Shown: piece by piece, positions 25,237 to 33,106 of the stretch
How positions within the stretch are numbered: position 1 is the first letter of the stretch
Layout: each line of letters opens with the position of its first letter
Origin: JADGOV01 sp963814355
GTDB taxonomy: Bacteria; Actinomycetota; Actinomycetes; JADGOV01
DNA: 64,000 nucleotides
Direction of reading: 5' to 3'
Assembly (NCBI GenBank): GCA_963814355.1
Contig: CAWFCZ010000002.1
Location: forward strand, 352,008 to 416,007
Notes under the pieces: model-generated
Told to the model about the DNA's origin: nothing
Databases searched by the model: none
What the model saw: only the letters and a program-made list of their open reading frames with translations
Made by a program: the position numbers and the translations under genes

Positions 25237-25522
25237 CTATGCGCCCGCGCTGTGCTGGACCGGTCCGGTGGGCATCGGGCGGATCGCGCCGAGGATCCGG
25301 CAGCCGTAGCTGCCGCCCGGACCATGCACCGCGACCCGCTCGCCGACCTTGTGCCCCAGCAGGGCTTGGGCCAGCGGGGCTTCGGCGGAGATGCGCACCT
25401 CGTCCAGCGCGGCCTCCGCCGGGTCCACGATCCGAAACCGCTCGATACCGCCGGCGTCGGTCTCCAGGGTCACCAGGTCTCCGGCGCTGGCGGCCCTCCG
25501 CGGTCAGTACCGGGTCCGTCAT
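25237..25522 (-). pseudogene. Degenerate GreA/GreB-type elongation factor, internal deletion plus frameshift
   Basis: The frame ending at 25237 encodes a clean Gre C-terminal domain: AGDLVTLETDAGGIERFRIV, ISAEAPLAQALLGHKVGERV and GGSYGCRILGAIRP. There is no room for the N-terminal coiled coil that enters the RNA polymerase secondary channel. The best upstream start, ATG 25522, has AAGGAAGG eight bases ahead, follows the upstream gene's stop by one base, and encodes MTDPVLTAEGRQR, a typical Gre N-terminus. It is in another frame: a +1 shift is needed, and the Gre frame has a TGA at 25504-25506. About 60 codons appear to be deleted at the junction. GTG 25473 could start a stand-alone 78-residue domain, so expression of the C-terminal part is not excluded. 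Confidence 0.65.
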
Positions 25523-25523
25523 C

Positions 25524-26765
25524 TCATCGACCTTCCTTGTCGCCAGAGGTGTGGGTACGGCCGCGGCCATCGGTTCGGGCACGCAGCGCCACGGCCCGGG
25601 TGAGCTGGGCCGCGCCGACCAGCCCGACGACCGCGCCGTCGGAGAGAACGACCACGACTCCGGCCCGCCCCAACCGGCCGGGCAGCGTGTCGGCGGCATC
25701 GGTGGGATCGGCGGTGGCCACCCGCTCGATCGCAGTGCCGACCGCGATCGCCCGGACCGAGGAACGCTGTGCCGGAGGTACCGCGGTGAGCTGCGCCAGG
25801 GACACCACGCCGGCCGGCGTCCCGTCGAAGGCAGCCAGGGCGAACAGCGAGAACTGGGACGGCTCCACCACCCGCTCCAGGAAGGCGTCCACCGTCAGCC
25901 AGCCGGGTGCGGCGGTGGCCGGCGCCATCACCGCCGCGGTCGGTATGCCGTGCAGTATGCCGGTCACCGTTGCGGTGTTGCCCTCCAGCCGGGCGGTGGT
26001 GGTGAGGAAGGCGCCGATCACCATCAGCCATAGACCGCTGGCCAACCCGCCGACCGCCGCCTGGGCGGCCCCACCGAACACGATGAGCCACCCGACCGTT
26101 CGGCCGGCTCGGGCTGCGGCGAGCGTGCCCCGGGGCCGATCGCCGGTCCGCTTCCACACCGCCGCGGCCACCAGCCGGCCACCGTCGAGCGGCGCGCCCG
26201 GCAGCACGTTGAAAGCGGCCAGGACCAGGTTGGTCAGGCCGATCCAGCCCAGCACCGCCGCGGTGAGCCCGGAGGTGGCCAAGGCCGCGAGGATCAGTAC
26301 GCCGCCAGCCACCGCGCTGACCAGCGGCCCGACGCCGGCGATACGGAATGCCGCGCCGGGCGTCGGCGGCTCGCCGTCGAGTTCGGTGGTACCGCCCAAT
26401 GCCCACAGCGTCACCCGCTTGACGGGAACGCCGTTGCGGCGGGCCAGGACCGCGTGCGCCCACTCGTGGGCCAGGATGGAGGCCAGGAACACCACCGCGC
26501 CGATCACCGCGGCCAGCGTGTAGCGCGCCGGGGACATCCCGGGCACCGCGCGCGGTAGGACCGAGCTGCCGAGCAGCAGCGCGATGAGCCCGGCGGAGAA
26601 CACGACGCTGGGGTGCAGCCGGATCGACGGGCGGGGCAGCGGCGTCGGCTCGGGCGTCGGCGCGGCCGGCGGTACGGGGGCGGACGGGGGGTGCGGTGCG
26701 GTTGGTACCGGCATGGCGGCACCGTTCCTTTCGGTTGGATCGACGATATTCCGGGGAGCGGTCAT
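25524..26765 (-). CDS. Site-2-protease-type M50 zinc metalloprotease
   Basis: A 413-residue intramembrane metalloprotease. A Pro-rich N-terminus (residues 20-48) precedes six or so membrane helices. The catalytic HEWAH is at residues 100-104, and the third metal ligand lies in NVLPGAPLDGGRL. The C-terminal 150 residues resemble a CBS-type regulatory module. Such stand-alone S2P enzymes cleave membrane substrates such as anti-sigma factors; the target is unknown. The ATG at 26765 overlaps the terC stop (ATGA), which favours it; an internal ATG (26714) giving MPVPTAPHPP is the alternative. A broken Gre gene follows after one base. Confidence 0.85.
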   Translation of the reverse strand: MTAPRNIVDPTERNGAAMPVPTAPHPPSAPVPPAAPTPEPTPLPRPSIRLHPSVVFSAGLIALLLGSSVLPRAVPGMSPARYTLAAVIGAVVFLASILAHEWAHAVLARRNGVPVKRVTLWALGGTTELDGEPPTPGAAFRIAGVGPLVSAVAGGVLILAALATSGLTAAVLGWIGLTNLVLAAFNVLPGAPLDGGRLVAAAVWKRTGDRPRGTLAAARAGRTVGWLIVFGGAAQAAVGGLASGLWLMVIGAFLTTTARLEGNTATVTGILHGIPTAAVMAPATAAPGWLTVDAFLERVVEPSQFSLFALAAFDGTPAGVVSLAQLTAVPPAQRSSVRAIAVGTAIERVATADPTDAADTLPGRLGRAGVVVVLSDGAVVGLVGAAQLTRAVALRARTDGRGRTHTSGDKEGR

Positions 26766-27703
26766 GAAACCGGCTGGTCAATGCTGGGTCGGCGGCTCAC
26801 GGCGCGCCTGGCGTTTACCCGTGCCGAGGCCAGGACCGAAGCCCCGAGCAGGGCGAGGATGACGAGCAGGGAGAACCAGACCGACAGGTGCACGACATCG
26901 GAGAGCGCCATCTTGGCACCGACGAAGATCAACACCGTGGCCAGCCCGTACTTGAGCATCTCGAAGCGCTCCATCGCGTCGGCGAGCAGGAAGTACATCG
27001 GGCGCAGGCCCAGTACGGAAAAGGCGTTGGCGGCAAAGACCACGAAGGTGTCCCGGGTGATGGCGAACACCGCCGGCACCGAGTCGACCGCGAACAGCAC
27101 GTCGGTGGTGGCCACTACGGCGAGCACCCCGAGCAGCGGGGTGGCTGCTCGGCCGGTCCAGAGCCGGTCTCCGACGTACTCGGTGCCCATCGGCACCAGC
27201 CGCCGCATCCCGCGCAGCACCAGGTTCCGATCCGGGCGGACCTCGCCGCCGGAGTGCACCGCCATCCGGATGCCGGTGGCGATCAGCAGCGCGCCGAGCA
27301 CCCAGACCGCAGCGTGGAAGGCTTCCAGCAGGGAAGCGCCGGCGGCGATGAAGGCCGCACGCAGCACCAGCGCCCCGAGCACGCCGTAGAGCAGCGCGCG
27401 GTGCTGCGCGGCTGCTGGTACCGCGAAATAGCCGAAGATCATCGCGAAGACGAAGATGTTGTCGACCGACAGGCTCTTCTCGATCAGGAAGCCGGCCAGG
27501 TACTCCCCGGCCGCTTGCCCGCCGCCGGCCAGATAGACGACCAGGGCGAAGAGCAGGCCGACAACGGCCCACACCCCGCTCCACGCCGCGGCCTCACGGA
27601 TCGAGACCGGCTTGTCGCCGCGGTGCCCGAAGACCAGGTCCACGACGAAACAGCCGATGACGAACAGGACAAAAGCGGCCCAACCCCACAACGGAACGTG
27701 CAC
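26762..27703 (-). CDS. TerC/Alx-family membrane protein (likely Mn2+ exporter or homeostasis)
   Basis: A 313-residue, nine-helix TerC-family protein. Conserved acidic helix residues are visible in FVVDLVFGHRGDKPVS, EKSLSVDNIFVFAMIFGYF and TTDVLFAVDSVPAVFAIT. TerC/Alx/MeeF-type proteins move manganese and support metalation of exported proteins. I chose GTG 27703 because AAGGAG sits nine bases upstream and because the region just before it is a yybP-ykoY manganese riboswitch rather than coding sequence. The stop overlaps the ATG of the M50 protease gene (ATGA). Confidence 0.9.
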   Translation of the reverse strand: MHVPLWGWAAFVLFVIGCFVVDLVFGHRGDKPVSIREAAAWSGVWAVVGLLFALVVYLAGGGQAAGEYLAGFLIEKSLSVDNIFVFAMIFGYFAVPAAAQHRALLYGVLGALVLRAAFIAAGASLLEAFHAAVWVLGALLIATGIRMAVHSGGEVRPDRNLVLRGMRRLVPMGTEYVGDRLWTGRAATPLLGVLAVVATTDVLFAVDSVPAVFAITRDTFVVFAANAFSVLGLRPMYFLLADAMERFEMLKYGLATVLIFVGAKMALSDVVHLSVWFSLLVILALLGASVLASARVNARRAVSRRPSIDQPVS

Positions 27704-27744
27704 TGCGGACGGCTCCTTCCGGCGCGATCGACAGGTGTCGTGCG

Positions 27745-27849
27745 CCGGAGGTCTCTCCCGCCACGTCAGTGGCGTCCCAACCGGGTGCTGCCTCGTCGAG
27801 AGGCTGGACCGTGGTGACGGCTGGGGCTCGAGGGGATACTCCCCTCCGG
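27745..27849 (-). promoter_or_regulatory. yybP-ykoY manganese riboswitch upstream of terC
   Basis: Read on the minus strand, the P1 stem is CCGGAGG (27849-27843) with CCTCCGG (27751-27745). The diagnostic loops are present: GGGGAGTA (27844-27837) near the 5' side and GGGAGAGACC near the 3' side, with a hairpin (CCGTCACCACGG) between. The 3' strand of P1 continues into CCGGCGC, which can pair instead with GCGCCGG (27725-27719) immediately before the AAGGAG Shine-Dalgarno (27718-27713), and its CTCC can pair with the GGAG. Mn2+ binding should hold P1, free the ribosome site and turn translation of terC on. Confidence 0.85.
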
Positions 27850-27954
27850 TCGGTTCCATTCTGCCCGGTAGCAACCCGGGTGGCCAGGGCGGCACCGGAG
27901 TTCTCAGTATCTTCTTGGTCCAGGGAACCAGCGGGAACTGGGAAAGGAACCGGG

Positions 27955-28221
27955 ATGGGAATCCTCGACAAGACCTTCGTCGACAAGATGCGGGTTTCGG
28001 CTCAGCAGGCGGTCCAGCAGGCCCAGGACGGCATGGCCCAGGGCCAGGCGAAACTAGACGCCTTCCAGTTACGGCGCCAGGCGGACCGGCTGTTGCGTGA
28101 CCTCGGCGCCGCGTGCTACGCCGAACGCAGGCGTGGCGGTGATCCGCAGGCCGTCGCCGCGGCGCTGGCCCGGGTGGACGCCCACATCGCCGAGCACGGG
28201 CCCGTCACCGACATGCCCTGA
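27955..28221 (+). CDS. Small conserved hypothetical protein, helical
   Basis: An 88-residue protein, mostly helical. It starts MGILDKTFVDKMRVSAQQAV, has a Gln/Ala-rich amphipathic segment, then DRLLRDLGAACYAERRRGGD and an Asp-His-containing helical end. There is one Cys and no recognised domain. The ATG has AAGGAA six bases upstream. Proteins of this length with the same opening occur in many actinobacteria, function unknown. It is divergent from the riboswitch-controlled terC unit; the two transcripts start back to back. Confidence 0.65.
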   Translation: MGILDKTFVDKMRVSAQQAVQQAQDGMAQGQAKLDAFQLRRQADRLLRDLGAACYAERRRGGDPQAVAAALARVDAHIAEHGPVTDMP

Positions 28222-28297
28222 GCTGGGGAGACCTGCCGGTGCTCCAAGCCCGGTACCTTCCCCAACCTCGGTTCGACCCGGCCGCCGGGCTGAGCGA

Positions 28298-28834
28298 TCA
28301 CGGCGGGGTCGGCCGGCCGCCGGCACCGGCCGGGTGCACGACATGGTGGTGGACCACGTGATGGACGACGTGGTGCACGACGTGATGGACGACGTGCTCC
28401 GGCGCGGGCTGGCGGTGTAGCACCTCGACCACGCCGGAGAGCCGGACCGGTACCGGGGAGGACGGTCCCGCGCCTAACCCGCTGCCGGCGGACCGAAGCA
28501 CCTGCCGGGCCACGGTCACCGCCAACCCGGCCCCGACGGTGACGATCGAAGCGGACACCAGCACCGCCGGATCGTCGCGCAGGTCGAGGAGCCGGCGCCG
28601 CAACCCGGCCAGCACCGGCGACCACGGGCCCGGCTGGCGCCACACCGGCGGGGAGATCCTGGTCGCCCGCACGAGCGCGACCGGCGCCGGCAGGTCCGCC
28701 GGTGCCGGCTCCGCGTCACCCGGCACCGTGTCACCCGGCGCAGCGGATCCCGGCATCACGGGTCCGGGCGCATCGACTACGGGTTGCGTGGGTTGCGGCG
28801 ACGGGCTCGCGACCGCCGGTGGCTCCTCAGTCAT
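28298..28834 (-). CDS. Single-pass membrane protein with Pro/Ala-rich N-terminus and His-Val-Val-His repeats
   Basis: A 178-residue protein. Residues 1-60 are Pro/Ala/Asp/Gly-rich; a hydrophobic helix follows (DDPAVLVSASIVTVGAGLAV, about residues 88-110). A C-terminal region contains a repeated HVVH unit (five copies, EHVVHHVVHHVVHHVVHHHV) before a Gly/Pro tail. ATG 28834 has GGAGGT six bases upstream. I recognise no family. The His repeat could bind metal, notable next to a manganese-riboswitch gene, but it may simply reflect the 12-base DNA repeat beneath it. Confidence 0.6.
   Translation of the reverse strand: MTEEPPAVASPSPQPTQPVVDAPGPVMPGSAAPGDTVPGDAEPAPADLPAPVALVRATRISPPVWRQPGPWSPVLAGLRRRLLDLRDDPAVLVSASIVTVGAGLAVTVARQVLRSAGSGLGAGPSSPVPVRLSGVVEVLHRQPAPEHVVHHVVHHVVHHVVHHHVVHPAGAGGRPTPP
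28336..28399. repeat. 12-base tandem repeat inside the HVVH-coding region
   Basis: About five imperfect copies of a 12-base unit (GACGTGATGGAC / GACGTGGTGCAC on the plus strand). On the minus strand each unit encodes the four residues His-Val-Val-His or a close variant. The repeat sits entirely within the C-terminal part of the minus-strand gene. Confidence 0.8.
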
Positions 28835-28925
28835 TTCCCACCTCCTGCTTTCGATTGTGCGCCGGCTGGGCGAGGCTCCGAACCCGGTACGGCGGCTAGG
28901 CCCCCGGACTGGTTGAGTTTCCCGG

Positions 28926-29714
28926 GTGACCCTCCCCGACACCGCTCTGCTGCTGGCCACCGGGGTGCTGGCCGGAGTGGTCAGCGTGGTCGTGAGCCTG
29001 GCCTCGCTGGTGTCCTACCCGGTGCTGCTGGCGCTGGGGCTGCCCCCACTGAGCGCCAACGTCACCAACACAGTGGCTTTGGTGTTCACCTCGATCGGCT
29101 CAGCGGCCGGCTCCCGGCCCGAGTTGGCCGGCCAGGGCCGGCTGGTGGTCCGGCTGGGTTGGCTGACCGCGCTCGGCGGGGCGGCCGGCGCCGCCATCCT
29201 GCTGCTCACTCCGGCGGGCAGCTTCGAGGTGGTCGTGCCGTGGCTGATCGGTGGGGCGTCGGTGCTGTTGCTGGCGCAGCCGAGGGTCGACCGGCTTCGA
29301 ACCGGAGCCGGTCGGGCCGTGGTGGTCGCCACGCTGGGCGAGCCCTCACCGGCGCTCAGCCCACTCCTGCTGGTGGCCATGGTCGTGGTCGCCGGCTACG
29401 TCGGGTATTTCGGCGCAGCCGGCGGCGTCCTCATGCTCGCCGTGCTCTCACCGCTGCTGGGGCAGTCGGTGGCCCGCACCATCGCGGTGAAGAACGCCAT
29501 CTCCGGTGCGGCGAACGCGGTCGCCGCGGTCGGCTTCGGGCTTTTCGGCCCGGTGCGCTGGGGAGCCGCCGCGCCGCTCGCGGCCGGCTTCCTGCTGGGC
29601 GGCTGGCTGGGGCCTGCGGTCGTGCGGCGAGTGCCCGGCGAGGGGCTGCGGCTGGTCATCGGGCTGTGTGGCCTCGCGGTCGCGGTGAAGCTCGGCGTGG
29701 ACAGCTACCGCTGA
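28926..29714 (+). CDS. TauE/SafE-family membrane protein (sulfite/anion exporter type)
   Basis: A 262-residue protein with seven to eight helices and the two-repeat TauE/SafE organisation: LASLVSYPVLLALGLPPLSA with NVTNTVALVFTSIGSA in the first half, YVGYFGAAGGVLMLAVLSPL and AVKNAISGAANAVAAVGFG in the second. Members export organosulfur anions such as sulfite or sulfoacetate; the substrate here is not predictable. The GTG start is about 90 bases from the start of the divergent His-repeat gene. It ends 18 bases before the convergent ecm stop. Confidence 0.82.
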   Translation: MTLPDTALLLATGVLAGVVSVVVSLASLVSYPVLLALGLPPLSANVTNTVALVFTSIGSAAGSRPELAGQGRLVVRLGWLTALGGAAGAAILLLTPAGSFEVVVPWLIGGASVLLLAQPRVDRLRTGAGRAVVVATLGEPSPALSPLLLVAMVVVAGYVGYFGAAGGVLMLAVLSPLLGQSVARTIAVKNAISGAANAVAAVGFGLFGPVRWGAAAPLAAGFLLGGWLGPAVVRRVPGEGLRLVIGLCGLAVAVKLGVDSYR

Positions 29715-29732
29715 CCACCGGAGGCACCTGGG

Positions 29733-31730
29733 TCAGGACAGCGCGGGCAAGCCGTGCGCGCTTCGGATGACGTCCACCACGCGGCGGAGGATATCGGCGA
29801 TCGAGAAGTCCTTGGGAGTGAAGACCGCCGCGACGCCCTGGGCTTCCAGCGCGGCGGCATCCGCGCTGGGCACGATGCCCCCGACCACCACCGGAACGTC
29901 CGTCAGACCGGCCTCGCGAAGGCCGCGGAGCACGTCGGGGACCAGCGACATGTGTGAGCCGGAGAGTACGGAGAGCCCGACGCAGTGGACGTCCTCGGCC
30001 ACGGCTGCCGCCACGATCTCCGACGGCGTCAGCCGGATACCCTGGTAGACCACCTCGAAGCCGGCATCCCGGGCGCGGACTGCGATCTGCTCCGCGCCGT
30101 TGGAGTGCCCGTCCAGTCCAGGCTTGCCCACCAGCATGCGCAGATGCCGGCCCAGCTCCTCGCCGGTGAGCTTCACGGCCGCCCGGACCGCGTCCAGCTC
30201 GTCGCTGCCGGCACCGCCCACGGCCGCCCCGGCCACCCCGGTCGGCGGCCGGTACTCCCCGAACACCTCCCGCAGCGTGGCCGTCCACTCTCCGGTAGTC
30301 ACCCCGACCCGGGCGCAGGCCAACGTGGCGGGCATGAGGTTCGCCTCGGTCTTCGCCGCGTCACGCAGCGCCCGTACCGCCTCGTCCACCGCGGCCGGAT
30401 CCCGGCCGGCCCGCCACTGACGCACCGCCTCGATCGCCGCCTGCTCCACCGCCGGATCGACGGTCTGGATGGCCGCGTCCAGGTCCGCGAGCAGCGGGTT
30501 GGGGGCGGTGTCGGTCCAGCGGTTGACGCCAACCACGATGTCCTCGCCGGCCTCGATCCGCCGCCGGCGCTCGGCGTGAGCGTTGACCAGCGCCGTCTTG
30601 AGGTACCCGCCCTCCACCCCCGACACGGCCCCGCCCAGGTCGAGGATCCGACCGATCTCAGCGCGGGTTTCGGTGACCAACTCCTCCACCCGGCGATCGA
30701 CCACCACCGAGCCCTCGAACAGGTCGCCGTACTCCAGCAGGTCGGTCTCGTACGCCAGGATCTGCTGCATCCGGATCGACCACTGCTGGTCCCAGGGCCG
30801 GGGCAGGCCGAGAGCCTCGTTCCAGGCCGGCAACTGCACGGCCCGGGCCCGGGCACCCTTGGACAGCGTGACCGCCAACATCTCCAGCAGGATGCGGTAG
30901 ACGTTGTTCTCCGGCTGGGCCTCGGTCAAGCCGAGGGAGTTCACCTGCACGCCGTACCGAAACCTTCGCTGGGCCCGATCCGTGACGCCGTAGCGCTCCT
31001 CGGTGAGTGAGTCCCACAAGCGCACGAAGGCGCGCATCTTGCACATCTCTTCGACGAAGCGGACACCCGCGTTGACGAAGAACGACATCCGGCCGACCAC
31101 TTCGCCGAACCGTTCGGCCGGCACCTGGCCGGAGTCGCGGACCGCGTCGAGCACCGCGATCGCGGTGCACATCGAGAAGGCGATCTCCTGTACCGGCGTG
31201 GCGCCGGCTTCCTGCAAGTGGTAACTACAGATGTTGATCGGGTTCCACTTCGGCACGGTCGTCACGGTGTAGGCGATCATGTCGGTGGTGAGCCGCAGCG
31301 AGGCCGCCGGCGGGAAGACGTATGTACCGCGGGAGAGGTACTCCTTGATGATGTCGTTCTGCGTGGTGCCGGCCAAGTGCGCGGCCGCCACACCCTGTTC
31401 CTCGGCGGCGACCTGGTAGAGCGCGAACAGCCACATCGCCGGCGCGTTGATCGTCATCGAGGTGTTCATCTCACCGAGCGGGATCCCGTCCATCAGTGCC
31501 CGCATGTCCCCCAGATGCGACACCGGGACACCGACCTTGCCGACCTCGCCGCGGGCGAGTTCGGCGTCCGGGTCGTACCCCGTCTGGGTCGGCAGGTCGA
31601 ACGCGACCGACAGGCCGGTCTGGCCTTTGGCCAAGTTGCCGCGGTAGAGGAGGTTGGACTCCCTGGCCGAAGAATGGCCGGCGTACGTCCGCATCAGCCA
31701 TGGCTTGTCGCGCCGTGCGCGCTCGCTCAT
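29733..31730 (-). CDS. ecm: Ethylmalonyl-CoA mutase (MeaA type)
   Basis: A 665-residue B12-dependent mutase with barrel and cobalamin domain in one chain. It opens with the MeaA-like KPWLMRTYAGHSSARESN and has GQTGLSVAFDLPTQTGYDPD, GEMNTSMTINAPAMW and SYHLQEAGATPVQE. The cobalamin lower-ligand motif DGHSNG is near residues 540-545 (His542), with GLSVLSGSHMSLVP and VVVGGIVP after it. The absence of the usual N-terminal extension of methylmalonyl-CoA mutase and the short total length fit ethylmalonyl-CoA mutase, which makes methylsuccinyl-CoA. Presence of ccr 12 kb away supports this assignment. ATG start. Confidence 0.9.
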   Translation of the reverse strand: MSERARRDKPWLMRTYAGHSSARESNLLYRGNLAKGQTGLSVAFDLPTQTGYDPDAELARGEVGKVGVPVSHLGDMRALMDGIPLGEMNTSMTINAPAMWLFALYQVAAEEQGVAAAHLAGTTQNDIIKEYLSRGTYVFPPAASLRLTTDMIAYTVTTVPKWNPINICSYHLQEAGATPVQEIAFSMCTAIAVLDAVRDSGQVPAERFGEVVGRMSFFVNAGVRFVEEMCKMRAFVRLWDSLTEERYGVTDRAQRRFRYGVQVNSLGLTEAQPENNVYRILLEMLAVTLSKGARARAVQLPAWNEALGLPRPWDQQWSIRMQQILAYETDLLEYGDLFEGSVVVDRRVEELVTETRAEIGRILDLGGAVSGVEGGYLKTALVNAHAERRRRIEAGEDIVVGVNRWTDTAPNPLLADLDAAIQTVDPAVEQAAIEAVRQWRAGRDPAAVDEAVRALRDAAKTEANLMPATLACARVGVTTGEWTATLREVFGEYRPPTGVAGAAVGGAGSDELDAVRAAVKLTGEELGRHLRMLVGKPGLDGHSNGAEQIAVRARDAGFEVVYQGIRLTPSEIVAAAVAEDVHCVGLSVLSGSHMSLVPDVLRGLREAGLTDVPVVVGGIVPSADAAALEAQGVAAVFTPKDFSIADILRRVVDVIRSAHGLPALS

Positions 31731-32143
31731 AACGCGAGTTTACCCACCGGTGATTTTCAGCGGGCCGGGGGCCGTGGGCCGGTCGGGGCAACGCCACCGA
31801 ATCTGTCCGGTCTCCGCTGGACCGCGCCTTCACCGGCCTTGGGGCGCACCGCGCGATGGCCCGGGTGGACACCCATAACGCGGCTTCCGCCGCGGAGTAC
31901 GAGCGGGTGTGAGATGCGCCCGGAGGCGGACCTGGTCGAGTACGAATGGTTCGAGGGCGCCTGGTCGACCGACCGACGACATCCGGGCCGGGAGTGGCCA
32001 ATCTGGTCCTGAGACAGGTCCCCGCGCCCGCGCCCGCGCAAGTTGATCAGGGACCTTTGGGGTTGGTGTCAGGCCCGCGGCGTTCAGGCCGACGCCTACG
32101 CCGAGGTTCGTGATCGACTCCGTGCGGCGGAGCCCGTCATCGC
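31731..32143. other. 413-base stretch without a recognised gene
   Basis: Between the ecm start and the STAS gene end. I see no ORF with a convincing start, ribosome site or known motif, and no strong hairpin. It must hold the ecm promoter (near its left end, minus strand). Fragments such as ARVDTHNAASAAEYERV are open for short distances and could be remains of a decayed gene. Confidence 0.4.
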
Positions 32144-32461
32144 CTAGGCGAGGACCAGCGCAGTCCGCCGGACGTGCAGTACCCGGTGCAACCGGGTCCG
32201 CACCAGCAGTCGGCTCAGCCGCGGCGGCACGTCACAGAGCACCAGACGCCGGCCGGCGAGGGCCGCGCGGCGGTGGGTGCCGAGCAGCACGCCCAGCCCG
32301 GCCGAGTCCAGCATGTCGATGCCGGCCAGGTCGAGCAGCAGGTCACCGGACCCGGCGTCGACCGCATCGTGAAGCACCCGGCGGATGTCGGTGACCGTGC
32401 TGACGTCCAGGCGACCGCGAAGACTCACCTGCCGGCCCGGTTCGGTCAATGCCACACTCAT
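32144..32461 (-). CDS. STAS-domain anti-sigma factor antagonist
   Basis: A 105-residue STAS protein of the SpoIIAA/RsbV type. The regulatory phosphorylation loop is DMLDSAGLGVLLGTHRRAA with Ser53; the N-terminal strand SLRGRLDVSTVTDIRRVL is typical. Such proteins bind and inactivate serine-kinase anti-sigma factors when dephosphorylated. I chose ATG 32461; a TTG eight codons upstream is unlikely. No anti-sigma or sigma gene is adjacent, so the partners are elsewhere in the genome. Confidence 0.85.
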   Translation of the reverse strand: MSVALTEPGRQVSLRGRLDVSTVTDIRRVLHDAVDAGSGDLLLDLAGIDMLDSAGLGVLLGTHRRAALAGRRLVLCDVPPRLSRLLVRTRLHRVLHVRRTALVLA

Positions 32462-32763
32462 GACGCAACCGCATTCACGACGCAACCCTCAATCGACCGG
32501 CACTCCCGATCCCACCTCGTTAGACGCCCAGGCTAGGGCTACGGTTGGGGCCCGGTTGGTATCTTCGGGTCACAATTTCGACACGGCGGCGGAGTGCCCG
32601 TCGCCGACCCATCCCGGTACGCACCGGCTTGTCCCGGTTCCTGCGGTCGCGAGCCGGTGACACCTGCCCGGTGAGACCACACTGGTGACACAATCCGGGG
32701 GGCGGCACCCCGCTGCCGGGTCGGCAGGCTGACGGGTCGCAGGCTGGAAGGCTGGTCGTAGAC

Positions 32764-33093
32764 GTGCCGGGCAATCACTACCTGCTGGCTCCGGCCATCG
32801 CCATGGGCGCCGTCGGGGTGCTGTCACTGGTGCTGCGCTGGGTCTACAGCGACACGGCCCGCCGCCGGCGTGTCGTGCGCCCGCCAGTGCGTACCGCGGA
32901 CCGGGCGGACTACGGGCTGCTGGTACCGGTGGCCAACATCGCCGATCAGGCCGGCGCGGCGTCGCTGCAGCGGCTGCTGTCCGGACACGGCATTCGCGCC
33001 ACCGTGACGCCGGCCTCAGGCGGTGGGGTGACGGTTCTGGTCTTTCGCCGAGACGAGGACCGGGCTCGCGCGCTGCTCACCCCGAGCAGCTGA
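32764..33093 (+). CDS. Small membrane-anchored protein, DUF2007-like
   Basis: A 109-residue protein: one N-terminal helix (LLAPAIAMGAVGVLSLVLRWVY), a basic linker, and a small alpha/beta domain (YGLLVPVANIADQAGAASLQ, then LLSGHGIRATVTPASGGGV and VLVFRRDEDRARALL) resembling the DUF2007 signal-transducing domain. The start is GTG 32764, divergent from the STAS gene with about 300 bases between. It ends 13 bases before the convergent murA stop. Function unknown. Confidence 0.6.
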   Translation: MPGNHYLLAPAIAMGAVGVLSLVLRWVYSDTARRRRVVRPPVRTADRADYGLLVPVANIADQAGAASLQRLLSGHGIRATVTPASGGGVTVLVFRRDEDRARALLTPSS

Positions 33094-33106
33094 GCGGCGC
33101 CGGCGG

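Noticed and set aside
23902..26523. An 873-codon plus-strand open frame over DUF3159, nucS, Gre and the M50 protease
   Set aside because: Composition is Arg/Pro/Ser-rich with no motif, and clear protein families occupy the other frames and strand.
28310..28420. A plus-strand small ORF encoding VVDHVMDDVVHDVMDDVL-like repeats
   Set aside because: The minus-strand gene has a good ribosome site (GGAGGT) and a membrane helix; the plus frame is a reflection of the same 12-base repeat.
31740..32143. Several short ORFs between ecm and the STAS gene
   Set aside because: None has a ribosome site, a motif or coding-like composition over its full length.
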